Source: Anaerolineales bacterium | GTDB lineage: Bacteria > Chloroflexota > Anaerolineae > Anaerolineales > E44-bin32 | Direction of reading: 5' to 3' | Assembly (NCBI GenBank): GCA_023250385.1 | Contig: JAHFAU010000025.1 | Span: 1-16,410 of the forward strand | DNA: 16,410 nt | Shown: piece after piece, positions 1 through 8,732 of the stretch | Layout: each line of letters opens with the position of its first letter | How positions within the stretch are numbered: the stretch's first letter is position 1 | Program-made: the position numbers and the translations under genes | The notes under the pieces: model-generated | What the model was told of the DNA's origin: nothing | Databases searched by the model: none | What the model saw: the letters and a program-made list of their open reading frames with translations, nothing else

Positions 1-1053
1 CTGGGCTAACCGTCGAGCTGCCATCCACGAGTCATCGGATAGGGGACCTGCCGGGAGGAGCACATAGTGTTTGAGAGGCTTGTCCACCTGCAGGCTGACC
101 TGCTTTCCGGCGGCGTCGATCATTCGCTTCGCGGCGGCGACGATCGGTTTTGGCTCGCCAGGCGCCGCGAACCAGGCCGAGGGGTAGGCTGGGTATTCGG
201 GATCGCAGACCAGCAGATAAAAGTTGAAGGCCAGCACCGATTCGGGGACCTCGGCGGCCTGCAGGGCGCGCAGGATCTCGCTCACCGCCTGGGCCGGACG
301 TTCGCGGGCCGCCTCGGCATCGCCGGGCCCGCCGGCTACAACGATCATTGGCAACTCCAGGCCGATCAGGGATTTCGTGATCACTCCATACCAATCGAAA
401 GTGCGAAAGCCAATCTGGTCCTGAATCCCGTCCAGCGCTTCGTAAGGCCGAGCTTCTGGCCAGTTGGCGGGTCCGCCAAAGCCCCAGTCGAGCGGGTGAC
501 CGAACGTCCAGCCATAGAGAGCCAGAACCATTTTCCGGAGCAGCGCGCCCTGTCCGCGCCGGTGGATGGACTGGAGGGCGGTCTCCAGAAAGGCGGTATC
601 CCAATAGTCGCCGCCCGGCTCGAGCGGGGGGAAGACCGGATTTAGTCCAACCGATTTTTCCAATTGGAGGATCGGGAGCATTCGGTCAACAAACCGTTCA
701 ACGAGGTCGGGCCGGCTCCAATCGGTCGCAGCCCAGCTGGTGCGCTGATTCGGCCGATCGAAGACCACGACTTCCTGCACACCCCAGCTGGAGTAGCTGG
801 TGAGCAGGGGGGCCAATTCGCGAGGGCTGGTCTCCGCCATCCCGCTCTTGATCCAAATGACCGGGCGTATCCCCGCCTCCACGATCCCTCGCACGAAGGC
901 CTCCGGGACCGACCGTTTGGGCGAAGCGGACAAAACCAGCCAGCGGGCAGCGAGTTTCACCAGGACCGGCAGCCACTGCTCGAGGTCGCGCTCGGTGTAG
1001 TGGCTGTCGTCGGGAAAGTAATGAAAGCCTAGTCTCGAAAGGGGTGAGCTCAT
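1..1053 (-). CDS. TIM-barrel-like (glycosidase-like) protein, partial at the left edge
   Basis: The frame is open from an ATG at 1053 to the window edge, giving 351 codons with no stop, so the C-terminus is missing. No signal peptide is visible. Regularly spaced hydrophobic strands (about residues 37-42 RWLVLS, 63-69 RPVIWIK, 94-100 EVVVFDR, 135-143, 174-181 KMVLALYG, 216-223, 235-245 PMIVVAGGPGD, 273-281) alternate with helices, which is the pattern of a (beta/alpha)8 barrel. The aromatic-rich stretch around 181-222 (GWTFGHPLDWGFGGP, FDWYG) resembles the carbohydrate-facing loops of glycosidase-type barrels. I cannot assign catalytic acids or a GH family. The gene lies 49 bases after the peptidase gene and has its own sigma-54 promoter in that gap, so it can be expressed with or apart from the upstream operon. 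The start is chosen because it is the first ATG after the promoter. Its ribosome-binding site (GGGCGG) is weak. Fold assignment is inference; function unknown. Confidence 0.75.
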   Translation of the reverse strand, partial: MSSPLSRLGFHYFPDDSHYTERDLEQWLPVLVKLAARWLVLSASPKRSVPEAFVRGIVEAGIRPVIWIKSGMAETSPRELAPLLTSYSSWGVQEVVVFDRPNQRTSWAATDWSRPDLVERFVDRMLPILQLEKSVGLNPVFPPLEPGGDYWDTAFLETALQSIHRRGQGALLRKMVLALYGWTFGHPLDWGFGGPANWPEARPYEALDGIQDQIGFRTFDWYGVITKSLIGLELPMIVVAGGPGDAEAARERPAQAVSEILRALQAAEVPESVLAFNFYLLVCDPEYPAYPSAWFAAPGEPKPIVAAAKRMIDAAGKQVSLQVDKPLKHYVLLPAGPLSDDSWMAARRLAQ

Positions 1054-1080
1054 GTCCGCCCGCTGCCTAGCCAGTCAAGG

Positions 1081-1096
1081 TGCAATTTTCGTGCCA
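1081..1096 (-). promoter_or_regulatory. Sigma-54 (-24/-12) promoter of the TIM-barrel gene
   Basis: Read on the minus strand this is TGGCACGAAAATTGCA, matching every fixed position of the sigma-54 consensus TGGCACG-N4-TTGCW, with C at the preceding pyrimidine position. The -24 GG is at 1095-1094 and the -12 GC at 1083-1082. The inferred transcription start is near 1070, leaving a leader of about 17 bases before the ATG at 1053. It lies in the 49-base gap between the peptidase stop and this gene. Confidence 0.92.
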
Positions 1097-1102
1097 GGGA
1101 CT

Positions 1103-3685
1103 TCAGCGGGAGACGGCCAGTTTCAAGAGCTTGCCCGACTTGTCCATCGTCAGGCGCGCGTAGCGCGGGTGAAGTTGGGCACTCCCGACCATCTGCTTGC
1201 CGAGGGTCAGCACATAGACTTCATCGCTCCCCACAGACTTGGACCCAATCTGCTGGGTCGGGCAGGCGTGAGTGGGGTCTGAGCAGCCCCAGTGTTGGGT
1301 GCGCAGCCTGCAAGTGGCGTCGACCATACTCGGGAGGTACTTAGCCACGATCGCCCGGACCTTGTCGGTCGTGGCCGGGTCGGACTCCACACTCAAGAGG
1401 TCAGGCCCTCCAAGCGCGCAGGCAGTCTTCAGGGATTGGGGCCGCTCCAGACCTCGCGGGGCCTGCTTGCCCGTGGCCACCCTGCCTGAGCGGTCGAGGG
1501 CAAACAGCGGATCGCCGTAGAGCACGAAGGAGATCAAGGTCTTCTGATCTTCCCCATCGAGGAACCCTTGCCGCCCGTGCATCTCTGCGACCAACTTGAG
1601 TTTGGCCCGCCTGAGAGCCTCCCCGACTGCAGAGCCCTGCCGCAGCTCGTCCCAAAAGAGCCGGCCGATCAGGTCGGCGGCGATGAGCGGCGGGGAGATT
1701 GCGCCGTACGAAATCTTGGTCGACCCAATCACCCCATGGCTGCCGCTGGATAGGAACTTCAAACTCAGGGCGGTCTCACTGGTTTTCCCAATCACATGTG
1801 CGCCATAACAGGCTTCGGTAAACACCACCTTCGGCGCCCGGCCGCCGTTGACAACGTCCTGTGGCCGCAGGGCGACCGGGAAATCGGATCCGCCGATCCG
1901 ATCCCGGAGTGGATCGCGCTGACCAAACCACTCCGGAGCGTCTTCGAGTCCGTGGAGATTGAAGTAGGACAGGCTGTTCGCTCGGCCGATAGCCTCCGGC
2001 ATCGCGCCGGCTTGAGCCGGAGGTGAGGTGATCAAGGAACGCGGGGCGCCGATTGCACGAAACACGGCCAGAGAGGCCTTGCGCCAGATGCTGGCACTGT
2101 ATCCGACGGCAACGGGCTCAGGGCGCAAGAAGCGGCCGAGGCGATCACGGACCCAAACGCCGACGCCAGAAAATGCCCGGGAAGATTCCCGGTGCGCCTG
2201 GATCGCGTTCTGCAACGCGCCCACCAGCAGCTCCGCGTCGGTATCCGACGGTAGGCGGCCCACTGGCCACTCCGGGGCGAAGTAGTTCTCATCCAACGTG
2301 GCATAGGGGTTGTCGGACGGAACCTGCTCGTCATCGTCTTCGGTCGGATTCGGCAGCAGGTGGAAGGGAACGATGTTGTGTCCGCCGACGATAAGCACCG
2401 CCGCGACCCGCTCGCCCCGGCTTCTGAGCGCCTGATCCAGATCCGCCAGGCGCAATTTGATCTGCCAGGCATTTCCGGGATCGCACGGCAGCAGGCCAAA
2501 GGGTGCCAGGAACTTCGGATCGTCCACATAGAACCGGTAGGCCGCCCAGCTGCGTTTGCGACGGACAGCCTCAACCAGATTAGCGATTGCCTCATCGACT
2601 CGGGCAAACGCGGGCTCCCCCAGCTCCTGGACCAGCCGAGAGTGGCTTGAAAGGACAACGTAGGCGGGAAGCCTCTGATCCTGACCACCGTCTGGTTGAC
2701 GGGCATTCAATCGCTGCGATAACCGATCGAACTCAGTCCGGACCGCGATCAGGGCCTCGGTGCCCTCTGGGGCAACAATTTGGTCGCCTGAGTCTGGCCC
2801 CTGGAACGACTCCCCCGGTTCAGCGGAGGGCATCTTGCGAGACCCGCGTGCGACTCCCTGCTTGGCCCGCTGAAGCTGGACGATCGGGGTGGGGCCTGGT
2901 TCCGCCAGATAGGCACCTCCCATGACCGCCGCGACCGGCGCTGGTACTGGGCGGCTCAGCACAGCTTCCATCCTTGCCGGCCAGAGCCTGCGGTACAAGT
3001 GGGTTGGCCCCAGCAGCGAGTCGGCGACGATCCCGACTGGATCAGCGGAGGCCAGGCGATGGAGGGCCGCTACGCTGACTGGCGCCCGATCAGTGCTCAA
3101 TCCCCCGATGGCCAGGATCAATTGAAACCCGAGGCATTCCGGCCATCGATCGTGCGCGATCTCGGCGATTGAGAAGGCGCCGCTGAAATCGCAGCCGGCC
3201 AGCCTGGCCTTGACCGCCAACATCGCGGGCAAGGGAAGACTGGGGTCATACGTCAAGGCCTCTTGGGAAGCCCGGATGGCTTCGGTTGGATCAGCGTCCG
3301 AGAGGGCATGGACCGCCCGCGCTAGCGGGATGGCCCAGGCAGGAGTGGTAGATCGATCTGGGGAGCCGTCGGTCAACAGCAGGCGACAGGCTTCATACAG
3401 AGCGGGTCGAAGCGTGTCACCGGTCTGCCGGTAAGCGCGGACCAGCAGGGCATAGCCTTCAACGCACTCTGGATCGGCGGCGACGATCTCCATAAGACGC
3501 TCGGTCGCAGGTTTGACCAACCCAAGGTCGAGTTCCGACCTGGCCAGCTGCAGGCGAACCTCTGCGTCTCCTGGCCAGGCAGTTAACCAGTCGGTCGCCA
3601 CAATCCGAGCGAAATCGAATCGACGCGCCAGGCCTGCCGCGTGCAGCAGGCTGACGAATGTCTCGCGTTCAGTCAGGCTAGCCAT
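1103..3685 (-). CDS. Cytoplasmic C25-like (clan CD, caspase-fold) cysteine peptidase with TPR-like N-terminal region
   Basis: The protein is 860 residues. Residues 1-230 are helical and TPR-like (for example LARSELDLGLVKPATERL near 48-64). A low-complexity linker spans about 275-310. The peptidase domain spans about 335-735. Landmarks resembling family C25 (gingipain-type) are VLIVGGHNIVPF (430-441), SDNPYATLDENYFAPEWPVGRLPSDT (457-482), a catalytic His in YFNLHG (His578), a catalytic Cys in VFTEACYGA (Cys626), the SAVGEAL segment (685-691) and the closing YGDPLF (723-728). A C-terminal extension (about 750-860) carries four cysteines (756, 792, 801, 808). Secreted C25 enzymes have signal peptides; none is seen here, so it is probably cytoplasmic. 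The ATG at 3685 is chosen over an upstream in-frame ATG at 3760 because a GGAG lies 7 bases before it and the extra 25 codons lie inside the upstream gene. It overlaps the TPR gene by 8 bases. A CHAT-type assignment is possible, but the YGDP ending favours C25. Substrate unknown. Confidence 0.87.
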   Translation of the reverse strand: MASLTERETFVSLLHAAGLARRFDFARIVATDWLTAWPGDAEVRLQLARSELDLGLVKPATERLMEIVAADPECVEGYALLVRAYRQTGDTLRPALYEACRLLLTDGSPDRSTTPAWAIPLARAVHALSDADPTEAIRASQEALTYDPSLPLPAMLAVKARLAGCDFSGAFSIAEIAHDRWPECLGFQLILAIGGLSTDRAPVSVAALHRLASADPVGIVADSLLGPTHLYRRLWPARMEAVLSRPVPAPVAAVMGGAYLAEPGPTPIVQLQRAKQGVARGSRKMPSAEPGESFQGPDSGDQIVAPEGTEALIAVRTEFDRLSQRLNARQPDGGQDQRLPAYVVLSSHSRLVQELGEPAFARVDEAIANLVEAVRRKRSWAAYRFYVDDPKFLAPFGLLPCDPGNAWQIKLRLADLDQALRSRGERVAAVLIVGGHNIVPFHLLPNPTEDDDEQVPSDNPYATLDENYFAPEWPVGRLPSDTDAELLVGALQNAIQAHRESSRAFSGVGVWVRDRLGRFLRPEPVAVGYSASIWRKASLAVFRAIGAPRSLITSPPAQAGAMPEAIGRANSLSYFNLHGLEDAPEWFGQRDPLRDRIGGSDFPVALRPQDVVNGGRAPKVVFTEACYGAHVIGKTSETALSLKFLSSGSHGVIGSTKISYGAISPPLIAADLIGRLFWDELRQGSAVGEALRRAKLKLVAEMHGRQGFLDGEDQKTLISFVLYGDPLFALDRSGRVATGKQAPRGLERPQSLKTACALGGPDLLSVESDPATTDKVRAIVAKYLPSMVDATCRLRTQHWGCSDPTHACPTQQIGSKSVGSDEVYVLTLGKQMVGSAQLHPRYARLTMDKSGKLLKLAVSR

Positions 3686-6600
3686 GGACCAACTCCAGCG
3701 CTCTGACCGCGGCCAACTGGTGTAGGACGTCTTGATTGACCGGCGCCAGCTCTGCGGCACGCTTTAACAGCTCGCCGGCATTCCTATAAGCCTTCAGGCT
3801 CCGCAAGAGCACTCCCGCCCGGTAGAAGGCTTCCATCGCACCGGAGTCAAGAGCGATTGCTTTGCGGTAGGAGTCGAGAGCGCGGGCGAACTCCCGCCGG
3901 TCCTCATAGACCTTCCCAGTCTCAACGTAAATCCGCGGGTCGTTTGGTGCGAGCTCGCCGGCCTGATGAAGCTCATCGATGGCGCGGTCGAGCTGCCCAG
4001 CTCGCCGAGCAATCCGGCCGGAGCTAAGCCGGTAGTCAGCATTCATGGGGAAAGTTCGAATGGCTTCGCTCACGGCTTGGTCCGCGGCTGCCCAGTCGGC
4101 CATGGTCTCTCGGGCCAAGGCGAGTTGGTGCCACAGAGCATGGTCCGCGGGGTCGGCTTGAAGTGCCTGTTCGAGAGCCTTGGCCGCCCGGCCGGACTGA
4201 CCGCGCTCCAGCAGCAGCTTGCTCTGCGCTCGCCGGACCGTTGAAAGCTCTGCCCCCGCCTGGAGGGCACGCTCGAAGGCCTGAACCGCGGGCTCGAGGT
4301 CTCCGCTTCGGGCTCGGATCTGACCCTCGGCCATCAGAACTTCTGCGGTCCCGGGGGTGATGTCAGCCGCCGCCGCCAGCAGCTCGCCGGCGGTTTTGTG
4401 ATTGCCGCGTTCGCTGGCGACCCGAGCCGCCCCGATCAGACTTCGGGGATCCGTGGGGTCCAGGGCGCGGGCCCGGTCGAACCACTCGGCAGCCTGCTCC
4501 ATCTTTCCAAGCTCAAGCGCCGTCTCTGCCGCCTCGCGCAACGCCTCGTTTGAGTCGGCGCGGGATTGGAGCACTACCGAGAAGGCTTCTTCAGCCAGGC
4601 GGAGCTGGCCGGATCGCCGCAGCACTCGTGCCAGTTCGAGCCGGTACGTCGAGTTGAGGCCGTCGAGGGCCACTGCCTGCTGCAGGTGAGCAAGGGAGGC
4701 ATCCAGTTCATTCAGCTCCGCGTAGTGAGCCCCCAGCGCGTGTTGCCAGGCATGCTCGCCGGGCCAGGCCGCCACGGCCGCATTCAGGTGGCTGGTCGCG
4801 AGTTCAGGGCGATGAGCGCGGCTGTAGGAACGCCCGAGCAGGAAATCCCCGAGCGGGCCGAGAATGGGATCGTTTGCACCACGGCGGTACGCGGCGCGAG
4901 CAGCGGCAGAATCGCCGGTGCCGTCGAGGCTCAGCCCCTCCAACAGTGCAAGCCACTCCGCGTCGGGATTTACTTGTGCCACCTGCGCCAACGCCCCGAG
5001 GGCCCGCGCGGCCTGGCCGGCCCTGAGCAGGCTGATCGCCATGGATTCGCCGATCTGGCCTGCCGGGTCTGGATCGGCCTGATCCGCCCGCAGAGCCGCG
5101 CGGCCCGGGTTGACCGTTGCGTTTCGGAGAGACTCCAGCGGCTGCAGCGCGCCGGCTGCCAGCCCCTGACTCGAAAGATCGCTGATGAGGGTTTCGGCTA
5201 ACGCGACCAGGGCCTGTTCGTCGATCGCGGGCGCACTGGCCCGGGCATCGGCCGCGTTGAACAGCCAGCGAGCAGCAGCGGTCCGTAGCAGAACCCGAGC
5301 CCGCTCGCGGGCAGCGTAAGGATCAGCGCTCCACGGGTCCAGAGCAGCGAGGGCCGCATCCCAGTTCAGCAATCGCAGCTGGGCTCGAGCTATCCAGATC
5401 GCGGCGTGGGCTGACCTGCTGGGCGCCTCGGTGGCCCGAGCGAGGGCCTCTTTCGCCCGGCCGAGGTCCGACCGGCTTGCGAGAATTGCCGTCATCGCCA
5501 AGACCCGTGCGCTCGTATCACCCGCGGCGATCGCCTCCCCAACTGCTCGCCCGGCCTCCAGCCAGTGGTTTCGAGTCAGGGATGCCTCACCAAGTGCCGC
5601 GTGAACTCGCGCCGGTTCGACAGCGACCTGCCGGGCCCGTTCGATCAGCGGATCGGCTCGATCGATCGCGCCCGCCAGCAGAGCAGCTTCGGCGGCCTCG
5701 ATCAGTAATGAATCATCGCCTGGCGATTCTTTGATAGCGGCCTCGTAGGCGGAGAAGCCGGCATCGTGTCGGCCAAGCCGCAGGTAGGCAACTGCCAGCT
5801 CGCGCCGCGCATTCGCATTACGGGGCGCCAGGCCGACCGCTCGCTCGAGAAACTCGACCGCCCGCTCCAGCTGTCCCATCTTTCCCGCGACTGCCGCCCC
5901 GTGGACAAGCGGACCGGGCTCATGCGGTTCAACTTCCGCAGCGCTCAGCCAGGCGTTCAGCGCTCCCTCGTGGTCGCCGGCTTCTTCTTTGAGCTGGGCC
6001 AGCTGTCGCCTCAATTTGACGTCGTGTGGCCGGGTACGCAGCCCAGCCCGCAAGAGTCGGAGGGCGGTGGGGCGAGAGCCGGCGTTGGCGAGCGAGGTGG
6101 CCAACCTGGCCAAGACCTCCGGCCGGCGTCGGCCGCGCCAGGCGGCTTCGGCCGCCGCACGTCGGCTGATCGCTTGCTTGCCGTGGACCACGGCCGCGTC
6201 GACCAGCTCGAGCCACCCTGCCGTGCTCGACGGATCGCGGGAGCTCAACTGTTCAAGGGCCTGGGCCGCCGCCTCGAACTCGCCTGACGACGCAAGGGCC
6301 TTCGCCAAAGCACTCCAACCGGCGGCGCCCTCGCTATTGTTCTCAACGGCTTGCCTCGCCACTTCGATGGCCTTCTCGGGCAGATTGGCGGCCAAATAAA
6401 TTGAGGACATCAATGCCAGGATCTCGGTCGATCCACGGAACCACTCAAGCGCACTTTCCAAGCTCGTTAGAGCAAACGAGATCTGCCCCGAGCCAAGCGC
6501 GCAGCGGGCCACTCCAAGGGTGGCCGCCTCTCGGTGTTCAACCCGCTCCTGGGGGAGCCGAGCTAACGCCTGTTCAAAACGCTTCATCGCAGGCTCGAAC

Positions 6601-8720
6601 TGGCCATGGGCCTCGAGCCCCTTCCCGAGCCAGAGGTCGAGGTCGGGATCCGAAAGACCTGCCGCGTCGGCCTGGTTGAGCGCCTGTAATGCCGCCTCGA
6701 GTCGGATCCCGGCCATGACCCCGACCTTCCCGGCGATCAGCAACGAATCGGGCGGGGCGGAGGCAGGGACTGCGGCGGCCAAGCTCGCAGCTTCCTCGAG
6801 CTCGCCCCGTTCCACGAGCGACTGGGCCAGCGCCAGCCCGACCTGCCAGCTCGACGGTTTGAGGCGGCTGGCCTGACGCAGCTTCGCAATGGCTGGATCG
6901 AGATGCCCGAGTTGCCGAAGCAGATCGGATTGAACGAGTACCGCGGCAAGGTTGGAGGGATCCAGCTCCGTCGCCGATGTGGCGGTTTCCAATGCCTCAC
7001 TCTGACGCCCCTGACTAGAAAGCCACTCGGCTAGCGCTACCCGAATCTTGGCGTTTCCACGTTCGGCCTGTGCTCCTCGGGCGAGGGTCTTGCCGGCCTC
7101 GAGCGTATCTCCGGCCTCGGCCTGCAAGCCCGCTAAGACCAGGTAGGGTCGTGCCTCCTGCCGGCCCAACTCGATTGCCGCCTCGATCTTTTCTTTTCCA
7201 GCGACAAGGTTGCCGCCGGCCGCGAGGATTCGGCCTTCGATAATCCGCCCACCGCGCGAGGTTGGATCCTGCTCGAGCTGCTTCGAGGCCACCGCCAGGG
7301 CCGTGTCTGTGTCGCCTGCACGCAGCGCACACTCCGCCAATGCCTCCAAATCACCGGCACCCTCGGCTGCCAATACTTTCCAGTGGCTAAGCGCTTCATG
7401 AAACTGGCCAAGATCTTGGAGGCTCGTCGCAAGGAGCTGGCGGGCCGGTTGCGAACCTGGGCTCAGCGCCAGGGCCAATGCCGAATGCTCACCGCTGGCT
7501 TCACTATCTCCGGCCTCGAGCAGCAACCGAGCGATGTCCACCCGCGCAGGGCTCTGGGCCGGAAAGCGCTCGGAACGCACGAGGGCGGCCTCCAGCGCTG
7601 CCGCTCGATCCCCGGAACCCCACAGTCCGCTCGCCAACAGCTCAAACCAGGCCTGATCCAGCCAAGTCCCCGTTCGGACTGCGGCGAGGGCTGCTAGCAG
7701 ATCTGAATCGCCGGACTCAGTATGTTGCGAGAGGATCAGACCATGAGCGATATGCTCCTCACTTGAATGCTGGCCGCGAGGCAGGGTGTCAATCGCCTCC
7801 CCGAACCGACCTAGTTTCGACAGGCACAACGCGGCCCAGGCCCGCCGCGCAGGTGTTGGGTGCAATTGGAGCGCCTGCCGAAGCGCTTCGTGCTCCGTCA
7901 CCGGGTCGAGGTCGATTCGGGCGTGGGCCGCAGTCAGGTCCGCAGCGAGTGCGGCCGCCGAGGTCGCGGTTTGCCAAGCCTGGCTCAATAGCAGATGGGT
8001 AGCTTCGTGGTCGTGATCCGACCTGGCTCCGACCGCTTTTGCGATAGGCACGAGCGGCAGGTCCGCTAGGCGGGCGAGCCCAAGGTCTGGAATGCCATCC
8101 GCCAGCGCACTCTCCCCACTTTCATGGATCGCTTGAACCAGCCGCAGGCTCGAATCCCCGGCGTTTCGGAATAAAGCCGCGCCGGCTTCGGCCTCTGGCA
8201 AGTTACTCAACGCGACTTGAATCGCCATGTGAGTGATACCGGAATGCAGCATCCGGGCAAGCAAGGTGTCGGGATCTGGAAGGGCGGGCCAGGCCACTGC
8301 CAGGGGACTCATCCACACCTCGGGCTTCTGGGTGGCACGATCGATCAGAGTGGCGGGATCGCCAGACCCTGCCAGTCGCCGGACGAATTCGAGTCCGAGC
8401 AAGGCGGCCTCGAAAAGGTCTCGACTGCCGCCGGCGCGAAGATCAGCCTCCTGCCAGGCCAGCTCAGCCCGTTCCCGATGAGGCTCGGCCAACGCCGGGT
8501 GAATCGGGTCGGCCAGGTTTCCGCCCAAGGCCAAGGAAGCCAGCTGGGAGGGGCCCAGGTGAGCCCCGGGGCCGGAGGTCATGACCTCGGCGAGGAATCC
8601 GGGGTTATGCAGCGCCGCCCAGGCCTCCGGAACGCGCAGGACCCGGCTAAGGACGCCCGAGAGTTCCTCGGCCGAGTACTGCTCAGCGAGCGCTTTGAGG
8701 ACGGCTTGGTCCGAGTGCAT
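3678..8720 (-). CDS. Giant tetratricopeptide-repeat (TPR) scaffold protein
   Basis: The protein is 1680 residues with no signal peptide and no membrane segment, so it is probably cytoplasmic. About the first 240 residues are helical but do not show the TPR pattern clearly. From about residue 250 to the end the sequence is a near-continuous run of 34-residue helix-turn-helix units with the usual Trp/Leu-Gly-Tyr-Ala-Phe-Ala-Pro spacing, such as LGRHDAGFSAYEAAIKESP and AGQLDRAIDELHQAGELAP. By length this could be about 35-40 units. A less regular stretch at roughly 1120-1240 may be a hinge. No catalytic domain is recognised. TPR superhelices bind peptides or partner proteins, so the likely role is a scaffold or regulator of the peptidase encoded next, whose start codon overlaps this gene's end by 8 bases. 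The start ATG has a GGAGG 5 bases upstream and follows the small membrane protein by 12 bases. The whole operon sits behind a sigma-54 promoter. Confidence 0.95.
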   Translation of the reverse strand: MHSDQAVLKALAEQYSAEELSGVLSRVLRVPEAWAALHNPGFLAEVMTSGPGAHLGPSQLASLALGGNLADPIHPALAEPHRERAELAWQEADLRAGGSRDLFEAALLGLEFVRRLAGSGDPATLIDRATQKPEVWMSPLAVAWPALPDPDTLLARMLHSGITHMAIQVALSNLPEAEAGAALFRNAGDSSLRLVQAIHESGESALADGIPDLGLARLADLPLVPIAKAVGARSDHDHEATHLLLSQAWQTATSAAALAADLTAAHARIDLDPVTEHEALRQALQLHPTPARRAWAALCLSKLGRFGEAIDTLPRGQHSSEEHIAHGLILSQHTESGDSDLLAALAAVRTGTWLDQAWFELLASGLWGSGDRAAALEAALVRSERFPAQSPARVDIARLLLEAGDSEASGEHSALALALSPGSQPARQLLATSLQDLGQFHEALSHWKVLAAEGAGDLEALAECALRAGDTDTALAVASKQLEQDPTSRGGRIIEGRILAAGGNLVAGKEKIEAAIELGRQEARPYLVLAGLQAEAGDTLEAGKTLARGAQAERGNAKIRVALAEWLSSQGRQSEALETATSATELDPSNLAAVLVQSDLLRQLGHLDPAIAKLRQASRLKPSSWQVGLALAQSLVERGELEEAASLAAAVPASAPPDSLLIAGKVGVMAGIRLEAALQALNQADAAGLSDPDLDLWLGKGLEAHGQFEPAMKRFEQALARLPQERVEHREAATLGVARCALGSGQISFALTSLESALEWFRGSTEILALMSSIYLAANLPEKAIEVARQAVENNSEGAAGWSALAKALASSGEFEAAAQALEQLSSRDPSSTAGWLELVDAAVVHGKQAISRRAAAEAAWRGRRRPEVLARLATSLANAGSRPTALRLLRAGLRTRPHDVKLRRQLAQLKEEAGDHEGALNAWLSAAEVEPHEPGPLVHGAAVAGKMGQLERAVEFLERAVGLAPRNANARRELAVAYLRLGRHDAGFSAYEAAIKESPGDDSLLIEAAEAALLAGAIDRADPLIERARQVAVEPARVHAALGEASLTRNHWLEAGRAVGEAIAAGDTSARVLAMTAILASRSDLGRAKEALARATEAPSRSAHAAIWIARAQLRLLNWDAALAALDPWSADPYAARERARVLLRTAAARWLFNAADARASAPAIDEQALVALAETLISDLSSQGLAAGALQPLESLRNATVNPGRAALRADQADPDPAGQIGESMAISLLRAGQAARALGALAQVAQVNPDAEWLALLEGLSLDGTGDSAAARAAYRRGANDPILGPLGDFLLGRSYSRAHRPELATSHLNAAVAAWPGEHAWQHALGAHYAELNELDASLAHLQQAVALDGLNSTYRLELARVLRRSGQLRLAEEAFSVVLQSRADSNEALREAAETALELGKMEQAAEWFDRARALDPTDPRSLIGAARVASERGNHKTAGELLAAAADITPGTAEVLMAEGQIRARSGDLEPAVQAFERALQAGAELSTVRRAQSKLLLERGQSGRAAKALEQALQADPADHALWHQLALARETMADWAAADQAVSEAIRTFPMNADYRLSSGRIARRAGQLDRAIDELHQAGELAPNDPRIYVETGKVYEDRREFARALDSYRKAIALDSGAMEAFYRAGVLLRSLKAYRNAGELLKRAAELAPVNQDVLHQLAAVRALELVHG
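3693..3696 (-). promoter_or_regulatory. Ribosome binding site that decides the peptidase start
   Basis: GGAG on the minus strand lies 7 bases before the ATG at 3685, inside the last codons of the TPR gene. It supports the short start and coupled translation, because the upstream stop codon (3680-3678) lies just past this start. Confidence 0.75.
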
Positions 8721-8732
8721 GCGGACCTCCAG

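Noticed and set aside
3686..3760. In-frame ATG at 3760 giving the peptidase 25 more residues
   Set aside because: These codons lie inside the TPR gene in another frame, are rich in Ser/Trp/Arg with no domain match, and the ATG at 3685 has a GGAG at proper spacing.
4618..4633. Further TGGCACG on the minus strand as a possible fourth sigma-54 promoter
   Set aside because: The -12 half reads CTGCG and not TTGCA, and it is deep inside the TPR coding region.
8332..8347. TGGCACG on the plus strand
   Set aside because: The expected -12 half is ATCAG with no TTGC match, and it lies antisense within the TPR gene.
3678..8720. Tandem DNA repeats or CRISPR-like array in the TPR gene
   Set aside because: The repetition is at protein level (degenerate 34-residue units); no near-identical DNA repeats with regular spacers are seen.
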